This document shows, piece by piece, positions 36,952-44,617 of a DNA stretch of 64,000 nucleotides. Position 1 is the first letter of the stretch. Each line of letters opens with the position of its first letter. Origin of the DNA: Kitasatospora sp. SolWspMP-SS2h. Lineage in GTDB: Bacteria; Actinomycetota; Actinomycetes; Streptomycetales; Streptomycetaceae. The notes under the pieces were generated by a model, which saw nothing but the letters and a program-made list of their open reading frames with translations, had not been told where the DNA came from and did not search any database. The stretch lies in assembly GCF_003259315.1 (NCBI RefSeq), contig NZ_QLLT01000003.1, positions 297,366 through 361,365 on the forward strand. The letters are read 5' to 3'. Position numbers and translations under genes: made by a program.

Positions 36952-38099
36952 GCACCGCACCGGCCGACCCCCGGCCGCCGCTGCTGCGCTTCGGCGTCGA
37001 GGAGGAGTTCCTACTGGTCGGCCCGGGCGGCCGGGTGACCGTGCCCGCCGCCGAGGCCGTGGTCGCGGACGCCGCCCGCATCCTCGGGCCGCGCGCCCAG
37101 CGCGAGTTCCTGGCCACCCAGGTGGAGGGCTGCACCCGCCCGGTCCGCACCGCCGCCGAACTGCGCGCCGAACTGGCCGGCACCCGGGGCGTGCTGCTGT
37201 CCGCCGCCGACCGGGCCGGGTGCCGGCTCGCCGCCACCGGCACCGCCGTGCTGCCCAGCCGCCACCCGCTGCCCGTCACCCCGCTGCCCCGCTACCTGCG
37301 GCTGGCCGACCGGATCGACGGCGTCGCCGACCAGATCGGCGCCGAACTGTGCGGCTGCCACGTCCACCTGGGCGAGCTGACGCCCCGTCAGGCGCTCTTC
37401 CTGAACGCCAGGTTGCGCGGCTGGCTGCCGCTGTTCCAGGCGTTCTGCGCCAACTCCCCGTTCTGCGAGGGGATCGACCGGGGCACCGCCGCCCTCCGGC
37501 CCGAACGGCACGCCAGTTGGCCGACCGTCGGCCCGGCGCCCGTCCTGGACGAACCCGGCTACCGCGCCGCCCTGGACCGGCTGATCGCGGACGGGGTGAT
37601 CCTCGACCGCCGGATGCTGTACTGGTACGCCCGGCCGTCCGAGCACCTGCCCACCCTGGAGGTGCGGATCGCCGACAGCAACGCCGACCTGGACACCGTC
37701 CTGCTGCTCGCCGTCCTGCTGCGCGCCCTCGCCCACACCCTGCTCGACCCGCGGACCGGGGTCCGGCCGCTGCCCGACGGCCCGCTGCGGTCGGCCCACC
37801 GCCGCGCCGCGGCCGACGCCCTCGACGCCCGGCTGCCCGACCCGCTCACCGGCGCGCTCCGGCCCGCCCGCCAACTGCTGCCCGCACTGGTCGAGTTCAC
37901 CACTCCCGCGCTGCTGCGCACGGACGACCTCGGGCTCGCCCGGCAGCTGACCGCCCGGCTGCTGGCCACCGGCTGCGGCGCCGACCGGCAGCGCGCCGCC
38001 CTCGCCCGGCACGGCCGCCTCACCGCCGTCGTCGACGACCTCGCCCGGCGCACCGCCGCGACCGCCGCGACCAGCGGCACCGCCGCCGTCCCGCACTGA
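36948..38099 (+). CDS. YbdK-type carboxylate-amine ligase (glutamate-cysteine ligase 2 family)
   Basis: 383 residues, full length for the family. Motifs: FGVEEEFLLV near 13 (metal-binding Glu cluster), QREFLATQVEGCTRPVRT near 50, CGCHVHLG near 135, and LEVRIADSNADLDT near 240. These enzymes activate a carboxylate with ATP and join it to an amine, as in gamma-glutamyl-cysteine formation; the actinomycete EgtA and peptide-ligase relatives show how widely substrates vary. The GTG at 36948 overlaps the stop of the small Pro/Ala-rich gene. Placed between an HO-like oxidase and a methyltransferase, it may build an amide on a small molecule or peptide; this is inference. Confidence 0.9.
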   Translation: MSTAPADPRPPLLRFGVEEEFLLVGPGGRVTVPAAEAVVADAARILGPRAQREFLATQVEGCTRPVRTAAELRAELAGTRGVLLSAADRAGCRLAATGTAVLPSRHPLPVTPLPRYLRLADRIDGVADQIGAELCGCHVHLGELTPRQALFLNARLRGWLPLFQAFCANSPFCEGIDRGTAALRPERHASWPTVGPAPVLDEPGYRAALDRLIADGVILDRRMLYWYARPSEHLPTLEVRIADSNADLDTVLLLAVLLRALAHTLLDPRTGVRPLPDGPLRSAHRRAAADALDARLPDPLTGALRPARQLLPALVEFTTPALLRTDDLGLARQLTARLLATGCGADRQRAALARHGRLTAVVDDLARRTAATAATSGTAAVPH

Positions 38100-38178
38100 A
38101 CCGCAGCGCCGCCCCGCCCCCGCCCCCGCCCCCGCCCCCCGAGGTGTCGCCCCCGGCCGGTCGGGCATACGCGGACGC

Positions 38179-38829
38179 ATGCTGCTGCTACGACCGCCCG
38201 GCGTGTACCCCGCCCAGGGGGACACCGACCTGCTGCTGGACGTACTCGGCCGGGAAGCGCTGCGGCCCGGCGCCCGGTGCCTGGACATCGGCACCGGCTC
38301 CGGCGCGCTCGCCCTGGCCGCCGCCCGGCGCGGCTGCCGGGTGACCGCCGTGGACCTGTCGCGGCTCTCGCTCGCCACCGCCTGGCTCAACGCCCACCTG
38401 CACGGCCTCCCGCTGCGCGTGCGGCACCGCGACCTCACCGCGCCCGCCCCGGGCGACCGGTACGACCTGGTGCTGAGCAACCCCCCGTACGTGCCCACGC
38501 CGCGCCCCGGACCGCCGCCGCCCGGCCCCGCCCGGGCCTGGGACGCCGGGCCGGACGGGCGCCTGCTGCTGGACCGGCTGTGCCGCCGGGTGCCCGCGCT
38601 GCTCGCTCCGGGCGGGGTGCTGCTGCTCGTGCAGTCCTCGCTGGCCCGGCCCGAGGCCACGGTGCGGCAGTTGCGCGCCGCCGGGCTGCGGACCGCGGTC
38701 GCCGCCCGGCGGCGGCAGGAGTTCGGTCCGGTGATGACCGCCCGCGCACCGTGGTTCGAACAGATCGGGCTGATCGAACCCGGCGTCCGCACCGAGGAGT
38801 TGGTGGTGATCCGCGGTGTCCGCGACTGA
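38179..38829 (+). CDS. HemK2/MTQ2-type methyltransferase
   Basis: 216 residues, class I SAM methyltransferase. The SAM motif is LDIGTGSGALALAAA near 36, and the substrate motif LSNPPYVPTP near 97, the NPPY signature of enzymes that methylate glutamine amides in release factors or nitrogens in nucleic acids. The short N-terminus, with no separate domain, matches HemK2/MTQ2 proteins rather than PrmC. The ATG at 38179 lies 79 bp past the ligase gene. The gene ends 14 bp inside the next one. As a housekeeping PrmC normally sits with prfA, this copy probably has another target. Confidence 0.87.
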   Translation: MLLLRPPGVYPAQGDTDLLLDVLGREALRPGARCLDIGTGSGALALAAARRGCRVTAVDLSRLSLATAWLNAHLHGLPLRVRHRDLTAPAPGDRYDLVLSNPPYVPTPRPGPPPPGPARAWDAGPDGRLLLDRLCRRVPALLAPGGVLLLVQSSLARPEATVRQLRAAGLRTAVAARRRQEFGPVMTARAPWFEQIGLIEPGVRTEELVVIRGVRD

Positions 38830-39076
38830 ACCTTCCCCCGCCGCCGGACCGCCCCCGCCCCGGGTCCGGCTGACCGAACGCGGCCCGCTGCTGATCGACG
38901 GCCCGGTGGAACTGCTCCTGCCGGACGGCACCGTCCTGCCCTGCGACCGCCCGGTCGTCGCGGTCTGCACCTGCCGCCGCAGCCGCCGCTACCCGCTGTG
39001 CGACACCAGCCACCGCCGCCGCGGCCGCGGCGCGGCCCCGTTTCCCCCCGACGGCCCCGGGCAGACGCCCGGATGA
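38816..39076 (+). CDS. CDGSH iron-sulfur domain protein
   Basis: 86 residues. The cluster-binding motif is CTCRRSRRYPLCDTSH (about 51-66): three Cys and one His in the C-x-C-x8-C-x3-H spacing of CDGSH proteins, with the Gly of CDGSH replaced by Thr. It should hold a labile [2Fe-2S] cluster for electron transfer or redox sensing. The GTG at 38816 lies inside the methyltransferase gene; the stop overlaps the next ATG. In this operon it is a candidate electron donor for the HO-like iron enzyme. Confidence 0.9.
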   Translation: MSATEPSPAAGPPPPRVRLTERGPLLIDGPVELLLPDGTVLPCDRPVVAVCTCRRSRRYPLCDTSHRRRGRGAAPFPPDGPGQTPG

Positions 39077-39354
39077 ACACCGCACATGGACGTACGACGC
39101 AAGCGCAGGAGGAGGTGGACGCCGTGGAGCGACTCAGCGTTCCGGTGATCTGCGGATTGTCCGGCGGCCTGGCCATTCCGGCCCTCCAGGTGGTCGAACT
39201 GCTGCGGGCGCTGCCCGAGGAGTGGGAGGAGTGGGCGGCCCACGAGGACAGCCGGCTCGACCCGGCGACCACCGGCGCCCTCGCCGACCTGGTCCGCCAG
39301 CTCGCCGACCAGATCGACCTCGCCTGCATCGAGATCGCCAGCGACGAGGAGTGA
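39073..39354 (+). CDS. Small acidic protein, DUF6213-like
   Basis: 93 residues, acidic. The ATG overlaps the CDGSH stop (ATGA). The pattern PVICGLSGGLAIPALQVVELLRALPEEWEEW followed by LDPATTGALADLVRQLADQIDLACIEIA resembles streptomycete proteins named DUF6213, as I remember them. No catalytic motif or signal. Last gene of the run; a perfect palindrome follows 10 bp after the stop. Confidence 0.75.
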   Translation: MNTAHGRTTQAQEEVDAVERLSVPVICGLSGGLAIPALQVVELLRALPEEWEEWAAHEDSRLDPATTGALADLVRQLADQIDLACIEIASDEE

Positions 39355-39363
39355 CCCCGGAAC

Positions 39364-39395
39364 GTGCACGCCGCAGGTGCACCTGCGGCGTGCAC
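39364..39395. terminator. Perfect 32-bp palindrome between convergent genes
   Basis: Two 16-bp arms meet with no spacer, starting GTGCACGCCGCAGGTG. As RNA it would fold into a long hairpin with a minimal loop on either strand. Set between the end of the DUF6213-like gene and the end of the PP2C phosphatase gene, it should end transcripts from both sides. Confidence 0.85.
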
Positions 39396-39427
39396 CCCTG
39401 CCCGGCGCCGCGCCCCGCACCGGGGGT

Positions 39428-41974
39428 TCACCCCCGGTGCGCGCCCGGGCGGCGGCGGACGGCGAGCAGGCAGATGTCGTCGAAGGGGTTGGGCGCGCCG
39501 AAGCGGCGCAGCAGGTGGTCGAGCAGTTCGGCCGGGTCCGGGTCGGCGCGGTAGTCGGCGCAGGCGTGGAGCAGTCGGCCGACACCGCTGTCCAGGTCGG
39601 CCCCGGCCCCGCCACCGCTCCCGGTACCGCCACCGCTCCCGGTACCGCTCCCGGCGCGGTCCCCGCTCTCGGTGCCGCCCCGGCGGCCGGCTCCGCGCCG
39701 TTCGATCAGGCCGTCGGTGTAGAGCAGCAGGGTGTCGCCGGGGGCGAGGTGGAGTTCGGCGGTGGGGCGGTGGGCGCCGGGGGTGACGCCGAGGACCAGG
39801 CCGGGGGGCGGGTCGAGGCTGCGGGCGGTGCCGTCGCGGAGCAGGACGGGGGGCAGGTGGCCGGCCCGGGCCCAGGCGAGGTGGCCGGTGCGGGGGTCGA
39901 GGCGGGCGACGGTGACGGCGGCGATGTGGTCGGCGCGCTGGTGGCAGAGCATCCGGTCGAGCCGGTCGAGGATCTGCCCGGGCGGGGCGCCGTCATAGGC
40001 GATCCCCCGCAGCGCGTACCGGAGTTGGGACATCGCGACGGCGGCGGTCAGGCCGTGCCCGGAGACGTCGCCGATGGCGAGCAGGACGGTGCCGTCGGGC
40101 AGGTCGAGCAGGTCGTACCAGTCACCGCCGACCTTGCGTTCGCGTTCGGCGGGCAGGTAGCGGCCGGCGCTGTCGAGCCCGCGGACCGGGCGGCCGGCCG
40201 GGGCGCGCATCAGGGCCTGCTGGAGGGCGTGGACGGCGCGCTGCTCGTCGCCGGTGCGGCGGCGCTGGTCGGCGAGGCGGTCGCGGGTGTCGCTGAGGGC
40301 CTGTTCGGCACGCCGCCACGGGGTGACGTCCTGGACGACGCCGCTGAGGGCGAGCAGGCGGCCGTCGTCGGCGACGGCGGCCTCGCCGAGGGCGCGCAGG
40401 TTGCGGTAGCCGTCGGCGGCGCGGACGGCGAAGTCGACGGTGACGGGGGTGCGGCCGTCCAGCAGGGCCAGGGCGGCGGCGCGGACGGGCTCGCGGTCGG
40501 CGGGGGCGATCGCGTCGAGGGCGGTGCGCGGGTCGAGGAGGTCGGTTCCGGCGGGGGTGCCGAACAGCTGCGGGACGCCGTCCGAGCAGGAGATCCGGCG
40601 CTCGCCGGGGCGCCACTCCCAGGTGCCGACCCGGGCCAGCCGGCCTGCCTGGGCGAGTTGGGCGATCCGCCGGTCGCGTTCGTCGTGGGCCCGCCAGGTG
40701 AGCAGCAGGCCGTCCTGGAACGGGGTGGCGCACACCGTCATCGCGCTGGCCCGGGGGCTGCCCGCGACCGTCTCGACGTACCGTTCCGCCTCGCCCCGGT
40801 AGGGGATGCCGTCGGCGGCGGCGGTGCGCAGGCGGTCGAACGTCCCGGAGGCGACCGTGCCGGGGTACAGCTCGGTCAGCCGGCGGCCGCGCAGCTCGGC
40901 GGCGGACCGTCCGGCCAGGTCGACGGTGGGCGCGTTGGCGTACTCGACCCGCAGGTCGGCGACCTTCCCGTCCTGGCCGCGGACGGCGCGCAGCACCAGC
41001 ACCGGGTCCAGCAGGCCGTCCAGGACGGCCCGGAACCACGGGGCGTCCACCGGGTCGAACACCTCGGACGGCGCCTCGGGCAGCAGCGCCACGGGCAGGC
41101 GCAGCAGCGTGTCGGCGGCCAGGTCGGCGAGCGCGGCCAGGTGGGCCTCGGCGGCCGGGGTGGGGCGGTAGCGCTCCGGCCAGCCGATCTTGAGCGCGCC
41201 GAGCAGCCGCCCGCCGGCGTGCAGCGGGAGGGCGCAGACGGTGGTGCCGGGGACCAGGTCGCCGCCGTCCTGCTCGGGGTAGCGGGCCGCGAACTCGCGC
41301 CGGTCGGTCACCCACACCGGCCGGGCGGTGCGGACGGCCTCGGTGAGCGGCACCCGGGTGCGCGGCGGAATCCGCTGCCACTGGCTGAGCTGCCGCGACG
41401 ACACGCCGTGCGCGCCGACCAGCCGCAGCGCGCCGTCCGGTTCGCACACGGCGAGGACGAGCGCCCGGGCGCCGAGCGGGTCGAGGGCGGCCCGGTGCAG
41501 GCGTTCGGCCAGCTCGTCGGGGTCGGTGGCGGTGGTGAGCGCGGCGGCGGCCAGGTGGAAGCGGGTGGCCAGCCCGTCCTCGGTCTCCGGCTCGTCCTCG
41601 TCCTTGCCGTCCTTGCCGTCCTTGCCGTCCTTGCCGCCGCTTCTGCCCTTGCTCCCGGCCTCGGGCCGTGCCGGTGCGGCGGGCGGTGGTTCGGCGGCAC
41701 CCGGGGTGTCCACGGCGGGGGTCTCGCGTGCGGTCGGGGGCGGAGCGGCGGTGGCGACCAGGTCGGCGGCGAGCTGCGCCAGCTTGCGGTTCTCGTCCTG
41801 GGAGCGGCGCACCAGGGCGTCGAACGCCTGGTCGGGCGTGCAGCCGAGCCGTTCCACCAGCACGCCCTTGGCCTGCTCGATCACCGCCCGGGTGCGCATC
41901 GCGGTGCGCAGCCCCTCCAGTTCGGTGCGCAGCCGGTCGACCGTGGCCTCCAGCCCGGACTTCTCGCCGTCCAC
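39428..41974 (-). CDS. Multi-domain PP2C phosphatase (ANTAR-GAF-PAS-PAS-SpoIIE)
   Basis: 848 residues. An ANTAR RNA-binding domain is at the N-terminus (about 15-75, RAVIEQAKGVLVERLGCTPDQAFDALVRRSQ), then a low-complexity linker with four Lys-Asp-Gly units, a GAF domain (about 135-290), two PAS domains (about 305-415 and 430-545; the second has VGTWEW and the closing VQDVTPWRRAE), and a SpoIIE-type phosphatase (about 600-840) with VGGDWYDLLDL, GDVSGHGLTAAV and FDDICLLAVR holding the metal-binding Asp residues. It should dephosphorylate STAS antagonists in response to a ligand or redox signal, and the STAS/kinase/sigma group 10 kb away is a natural partner. An ANTAR domain at the N-terminus is not the usual place and may link signal sensing to transcription antitermination. 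GTG start at 41974. Confidence 0.93.
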   Translation of the reverse strand: MDGEKSGLEATVDRLRTELEGLRTAMRTRAVIEQAKGVLVERLGCTPDQAFDALVRRSQDENRKLAQLAADLVATAAPPPTARETPAVDTPGAAEPPPAAPARPEAGSKGRSGGKDGKDGKDGKDEDEPETEDGLATRFHLAAAALTTATDPDELAERLHRAALDPLGARALVLAVCEPDGALRLVGAHGVSSRQLSQWQRIPPRTRVPLTEAVRTARPVWVTDRREFAARYPEQDGGDLVPGTTVCALPLHAGGRLLGALKIGWPERYRPTPAAEAHLAALADLAADTLLRLPVALLPEAPSEVFDPVDAPWFRAVLDGLLDPVLVLRAVRGQDGKVADLRVEYANAPTVDLAGRSAAELRGRRLTELYPGTVASGTFDRLRTAAADGIPYRGEAERYVETVAGSPRASAMTVCATPFQDGLLLTWRAHDERDRRIAQLAQAGRLARVGTWEWRPGERRISCSDGVPQLFGTPAGTDLLDPRTALDAIAPADREPVRAAALALLDGRTPVTVDFAVRAADGYRNLRALGEAAVADDGRLLALSGVVQDVTPWRRAEQALSDTRDRLADQRRRTGDEQRAVHALQQALMRAPAGRPVRGLDSAGRYLPAERERKVGGDWYDLLDLPDGTVLLAIGDVSGHGLTAAVAMSQLRYALRGIAYDGAPPGQILDRLDRMLCHQRADHIAAVTVARLDPRTGHLAWARAGHLPPVLLRDGTARSLDPPPGLVLGVTPGAHRPTAELHLAPGDTLLLYTDGLIERRGAGRRGGTESGDRAGSGTGSGGGTGSGGGAGADLDSGVGRLLHACADYRADPDPAELLDHLLRRFGAPNPFDDICLLAVRRRPGAHRG
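41601..41636. repeat. Four 9-bp repeats encoding Lys-Asp-Gly units
   Basis: tccttgccg repeated four times head to tail inside the phosphatase gene, in the linker between ANTAR and GAF. In-frame repeat units allow length change without frameshift. Confidence 0.9.
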
Positions 41975-42146
41975 CGTGCCTCACCGCCTCCGCCGCCCGA
42001 CCCGCCACCCGTTCCGCCGCCTCCACCCTAGGCCGCCGGGCCACCCCTTTTGCTCCATTCACACCGGTTTGGCCGATGCCGTTCGTGGTGAAACGTGCCG
42101 GGAGGGGGACCCCTCCCGCGTACCCACCGAGAAACGGAGAGCCGAC

Positions 42147-42752
42147 ATGAGCGACACCAACGGCACCGGCAGCACCGGCGAGCTGCAGGAGCTGGAGGGG
42201 GTGACCGTGGCGTTCCTGGTCGCACCCGAGGGCACCGAACAGGTCGAGCTGACCTCGCCCTGGCAGACCGTCCTGGACCACGGCGGCACCCCGCGCCTGG
42301 TCTCCACCGAGCCGGGCGAGATCCGGGCCTTCCACCACCTGGACCGGGCCGACTCGTTCACGGTGGACGCGACCGTCGCGGACGTCTCGGCCGGCGACTT
42401 CGACGCGCTGGTACTGCCCGGCGGCGTCGCCAACCCCGACTTCCTGCGCACGGACGAGAAGGCCGTGGAGTTCGTCTCCGGGTTCTTCCAGCACGGCAAG
42501 CCGGTCGCGGTGATCTGCCACGGGCCCTGGACGCTGGTCGAGGCCGACGTCGTCCGCGACCGCACCGTCACCTCCTGGCCCAGCCTGCGCACCGACCTGG
42601 GCAACGCGGGCGCGCACTGGGTCGACCGCGAGGTCGTGGTCTGCACGAACGGCCCCAACACGCTGGTCTCCAGCCGCAAGCCGGACGACCTGCCGGCCTT
42701 CGACCGCGCCCTGGTCACCGCCTTCTCCGCCTCGTCGGCCGCCACCACCTGA
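42147..42752 (+). CDS. DJ-1/PfpI-family protein
   Basis: 201 residues. The Cys of VICHGPW (about 135) is the nucleophile elbow, and PEGTEQVEL near 30 gives the conserved Glu of the family. [17 protein letters not shown] near 100 is also typical. Members act as proteases, deglycases or stress chaperones; which one cannot be told. The ATG at 42147 follows ACGGAGAGC. It lies divergent from the PP2C gene with a 172-bp gap. Confidence 0.93.
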   Translation: MSDTNGTGSTGELQELEGVTVAFLVAPEGTEQVELTSPWQTVLDHGGTPRLVSTEPGEIRAFHHLDRADSFTVDATVADVSAGDFDALVLPGGVANPDFLRTDEKAVEFVSGFFQHGKPVAVICHGPWTLVEADVVRDRTVTSWPSLRTDLGNAGAHWVDREVVVCTNGPNTLVSSRKPDDLPAFDRALVTAFSASSAATT

Positions 42753-42876
42753 CCCGCTGCCGCCGGGCTTGCCGGGTCCGGCCGGCGGGCGTCCGGGCCG
42801 CAGCCGTCCGGGCCGACCGACACCTCGTCGGGCGGCCCGGTCCGGCTGTCCGGCCGCCGACTCGCGGCCCGTCCGC

Positions 42877-43113
42877 TCAGCTCTCGGCCAACGGGTAGGC
42901 GTGCCCGAAGGGGTGGCACAGGCCGGGCGGGTAGGGCTCCAGGAAGCAGGCGACCGTGCCGTGCACCGTCACCCGCAGACCGTCCGCGCTCAGGTAGACG
43001 GCGAGGCCCTCATCGGTGGTCTCCGCCGAGCGGTATACCAGCACCACCACCTGCGGGGCGTGCGCCCCCGGTCGCCCGGGGACGGTGATCCGGTAACCGT
43101 GCGGCCCTGTCAT
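42877..43113 (-). CDS. Small hypothetical protein
   Basis: 78 residues. Two beta-rich halves (YRITVPGRPG...QVVVLVYRS, then AVYLSADGLRVTVHGTVACFLEPYPPG) and a His-containing end. No known domain. The ATG at 43113 has GAGGTGGAG just upstream, and base use is typical of coding DNA here. It stands alone, convergent with the DJ-1/PfpI gene. Confidence 0.6.
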   Translation of the reverse strand: MTGPHGYRITVPGRPGAHAPQVVVLVYRSAETTDEGLAVYLSADGLRVTVHGTVACFLEPYPPGLCHPFGHAYPLAES

Positions 43114-43439
43114 GACTCCACCTCGGCCCTGCTCGTCCAGGACGTCGTCCACCACGCGCCCATCCCCGCCCCGCGCATACCCCCGGGGTGTTCACCCAAT
43201 CGCCGCACCCGGCCCGCCCGGTCGGCCCGCCGCGACACCCGCGACGGCGGCGGCGGCCCGGGGCGGACGCACACCCCGCTCCCGCTTCGCCCGACCGAGA
43301 ACGTGCACCTGTGCGGACCCACCGGGGGCAGCGTGCTCCGCCTCGCCGACACACTCCACCTGTTCCACCTGTTCCACCGGTGCCGCTGGTTCTCCTGGTC
43401 CCACGACCGCGCGGACCTCGGCGTCGCCGGGCCGGCGAC

Positions 43440-43487
43440 CTGGCGCTCCATCACCGAACCGACCTGGTGCTCCATCACCGAACCGGC
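43440..43487. repeat. 24-bp tandem duplication
   Basis: Two adjacent 24-bp units differing at two positions, each containing ctccatcaccgaacc. The length is a multiple of three, so any frame would carry an 8-residue repeat. Confidence 0.9.
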
Positions 43488-43620
43488 CGCCTCCCCGGCC
43501 CGCACCGCTCCTCGGCTGCGCCGAGAGTGGCACATGCCCGTCGCCGATTCCACCCGCCGCCCGCATACCCCCGCCGACCGCACCATCCGGCTCGCGCCCC
43601 GTCCGATCGGCGCCACCGCC

Positions 43621-43660
43621 CGACCGCCCGACCCCCCGACCGCCCGACCGCCCGACCGCC
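43621..43660. repeat. Run of 8-bp cgaccgcc-type repeats
   Basis: Four to five imperfect head-to-tail copies in the same non-coding region as the 24-bp duplication. Confidence 0.7.
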
Positions 43661-43777
43661 GAGCGGTGGCCGGTCCGGCCGGCCCACCTCCGGCACCGGC
43701 CTTCCGCCCGACCACCCGCTCGCCTACTCGCCCACCTACCGAGTCCCTTCATCCGCAGGCGGGTCGGCGCTCCCGCG

Positions 43778-44428
43778 CTAGCCCTCCCGGCGTACCCGGA
43801 TCGCGGCCTCCTCCGCCGTCAGCCCGGGGCGCGACCCGGGCTCGTCCTCCTCCTCGCTGCCCGGCTCCCCCACGTCCGGCCGCTCGGCCGCCAGCCGCTG
43901 GTCCAGGGACTCGCCGCGGGCCTGCTCCTCGCCCGTCACGCCGAAGGACTCCGCCGCGACCGGCCGGTCGCCGGGGACGGACGGGCGCTGCGGGTCGGCG
44001 GCGGCCCGGGCGGTGGGCGAGCCGTCCTCCAGGTCCGGCAGGCCCTCGTCCTCGGGGAACGCCGCCGGGTCGGGCGGGTCGGCCCGTTCGGGGTCGAGCG
44101 CGGCGGGGGCGTCCTCCACCGCGTCCGGGCGCACCGGGCGGGACGGGACCTTCGGCGGGCCGGGCGGGTCGAGCTCCCGGGTGACGCCACCGCCGCCGCC
44201 CGTGAGCCGCTCGTCCGGCTGGACGCCCGGCACCGGCCCCTCGGCGATCTCGGGCTGCTGCTCGTCGCTGCCCGCCACATTCGCCGTGCCGCCCTTGCCG
44301 ATCGGGGCGGGCTCGCGCTCGGTGCCGTCGTCGACAGGCTCCCGATCCTCCTCGGGCTCCTGCCAGCCGGTGTCCGCGGGGCCGATCGCCCCACCCATGT
44401 CGTGCAGTGGGCGTTCCTGCCGTCCCAT
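43778..44428 (-). CDS. DUF5709-like acidic protein
   Basis: 216 residues, strongly acidic and Pro/Gly-rich, mostly disordered. The C-terminal part (QARGESLDQRLAAERPDV, then a Glu/Asp run and GLTAEEAAIRVRREG) matches the pattern of streptomycete DUF5709 proteins, as remembered. No signal, membrane span or catalytic motif. I chose the ATG at 44428 with GGGAGGT upstream, rather than a frame 51 bp longer. Function unknown. Confidence 0.8.
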   Translation of the reverse strand: MGRQERPLHDMGGAIGPADTGWQEPEEDREPVDDGTEREPAPIGKGGTANVAGSDEQQPEIAEGPVPGVQPDERLTGGGGGVTRELDPPGPPKVPSRPVRPDAVEDAPAALDPERADPPDPAAFPEDEGLPDLEDGSPTARAAADPQRPSVPGDRPVAAESFGVTGEEQARGESLDQRLAAERPDVGEPGSEEEDEPGSRPGLTAEEAAIRVRREG

Positions 44429-44566
44429 CGTGGTGACCTCCCGTCGGGTCCGGTCCGCCTCGGAGCGACGGACCGGCACGTGTGCCAGCGCGCCTGCCCG
44501 GCCTCCGCCGACCGGAAACGGGCCCGGTCATCCGCCGTCGAAGCCCTTCCCCGCCGTGACCACGCC

Positions 44567-44600
44567 GAAAAATTTCCCCTCCTTGACAGAAAAATTTGTC
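44567..44600 (+). promoter_or_regulatory. AT-rich operator/promoter before the ArsR-type regulator
   Basis: Two direct copies of GAAAAATTT, 22 bp apart, in otherwise GC-rich DNA. The second copy sits in the imperfect palindrome GACAGAAAAATTTGTC and overlaps a TTGACA -35 box (44583-44588). The start codon lies about 20-30 bp downstream, so the transcript may be nearly leaderless. The regulator probably binds here and controls its own gene. Confidence 0.6.
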
Positions 44601-44617
44601 GGTGTGATCCTGGAGGG

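Larger units (their letters stand above)
43114..43777. other. 664-bp region of repeats with no supported gene
   Basis: Between the small hypothetical gene and the DUF5709-like gene. Open frames exist on both strands but lack ribosome sites and family likeness. It holds a 24-bp tandem duplication (43440-43487), ctgttccac repeats near 43350 and an 8-bp repeat run near 43621-43660. It may be a decayed gene or a fast-changing spacer. Confidence 0.55.
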
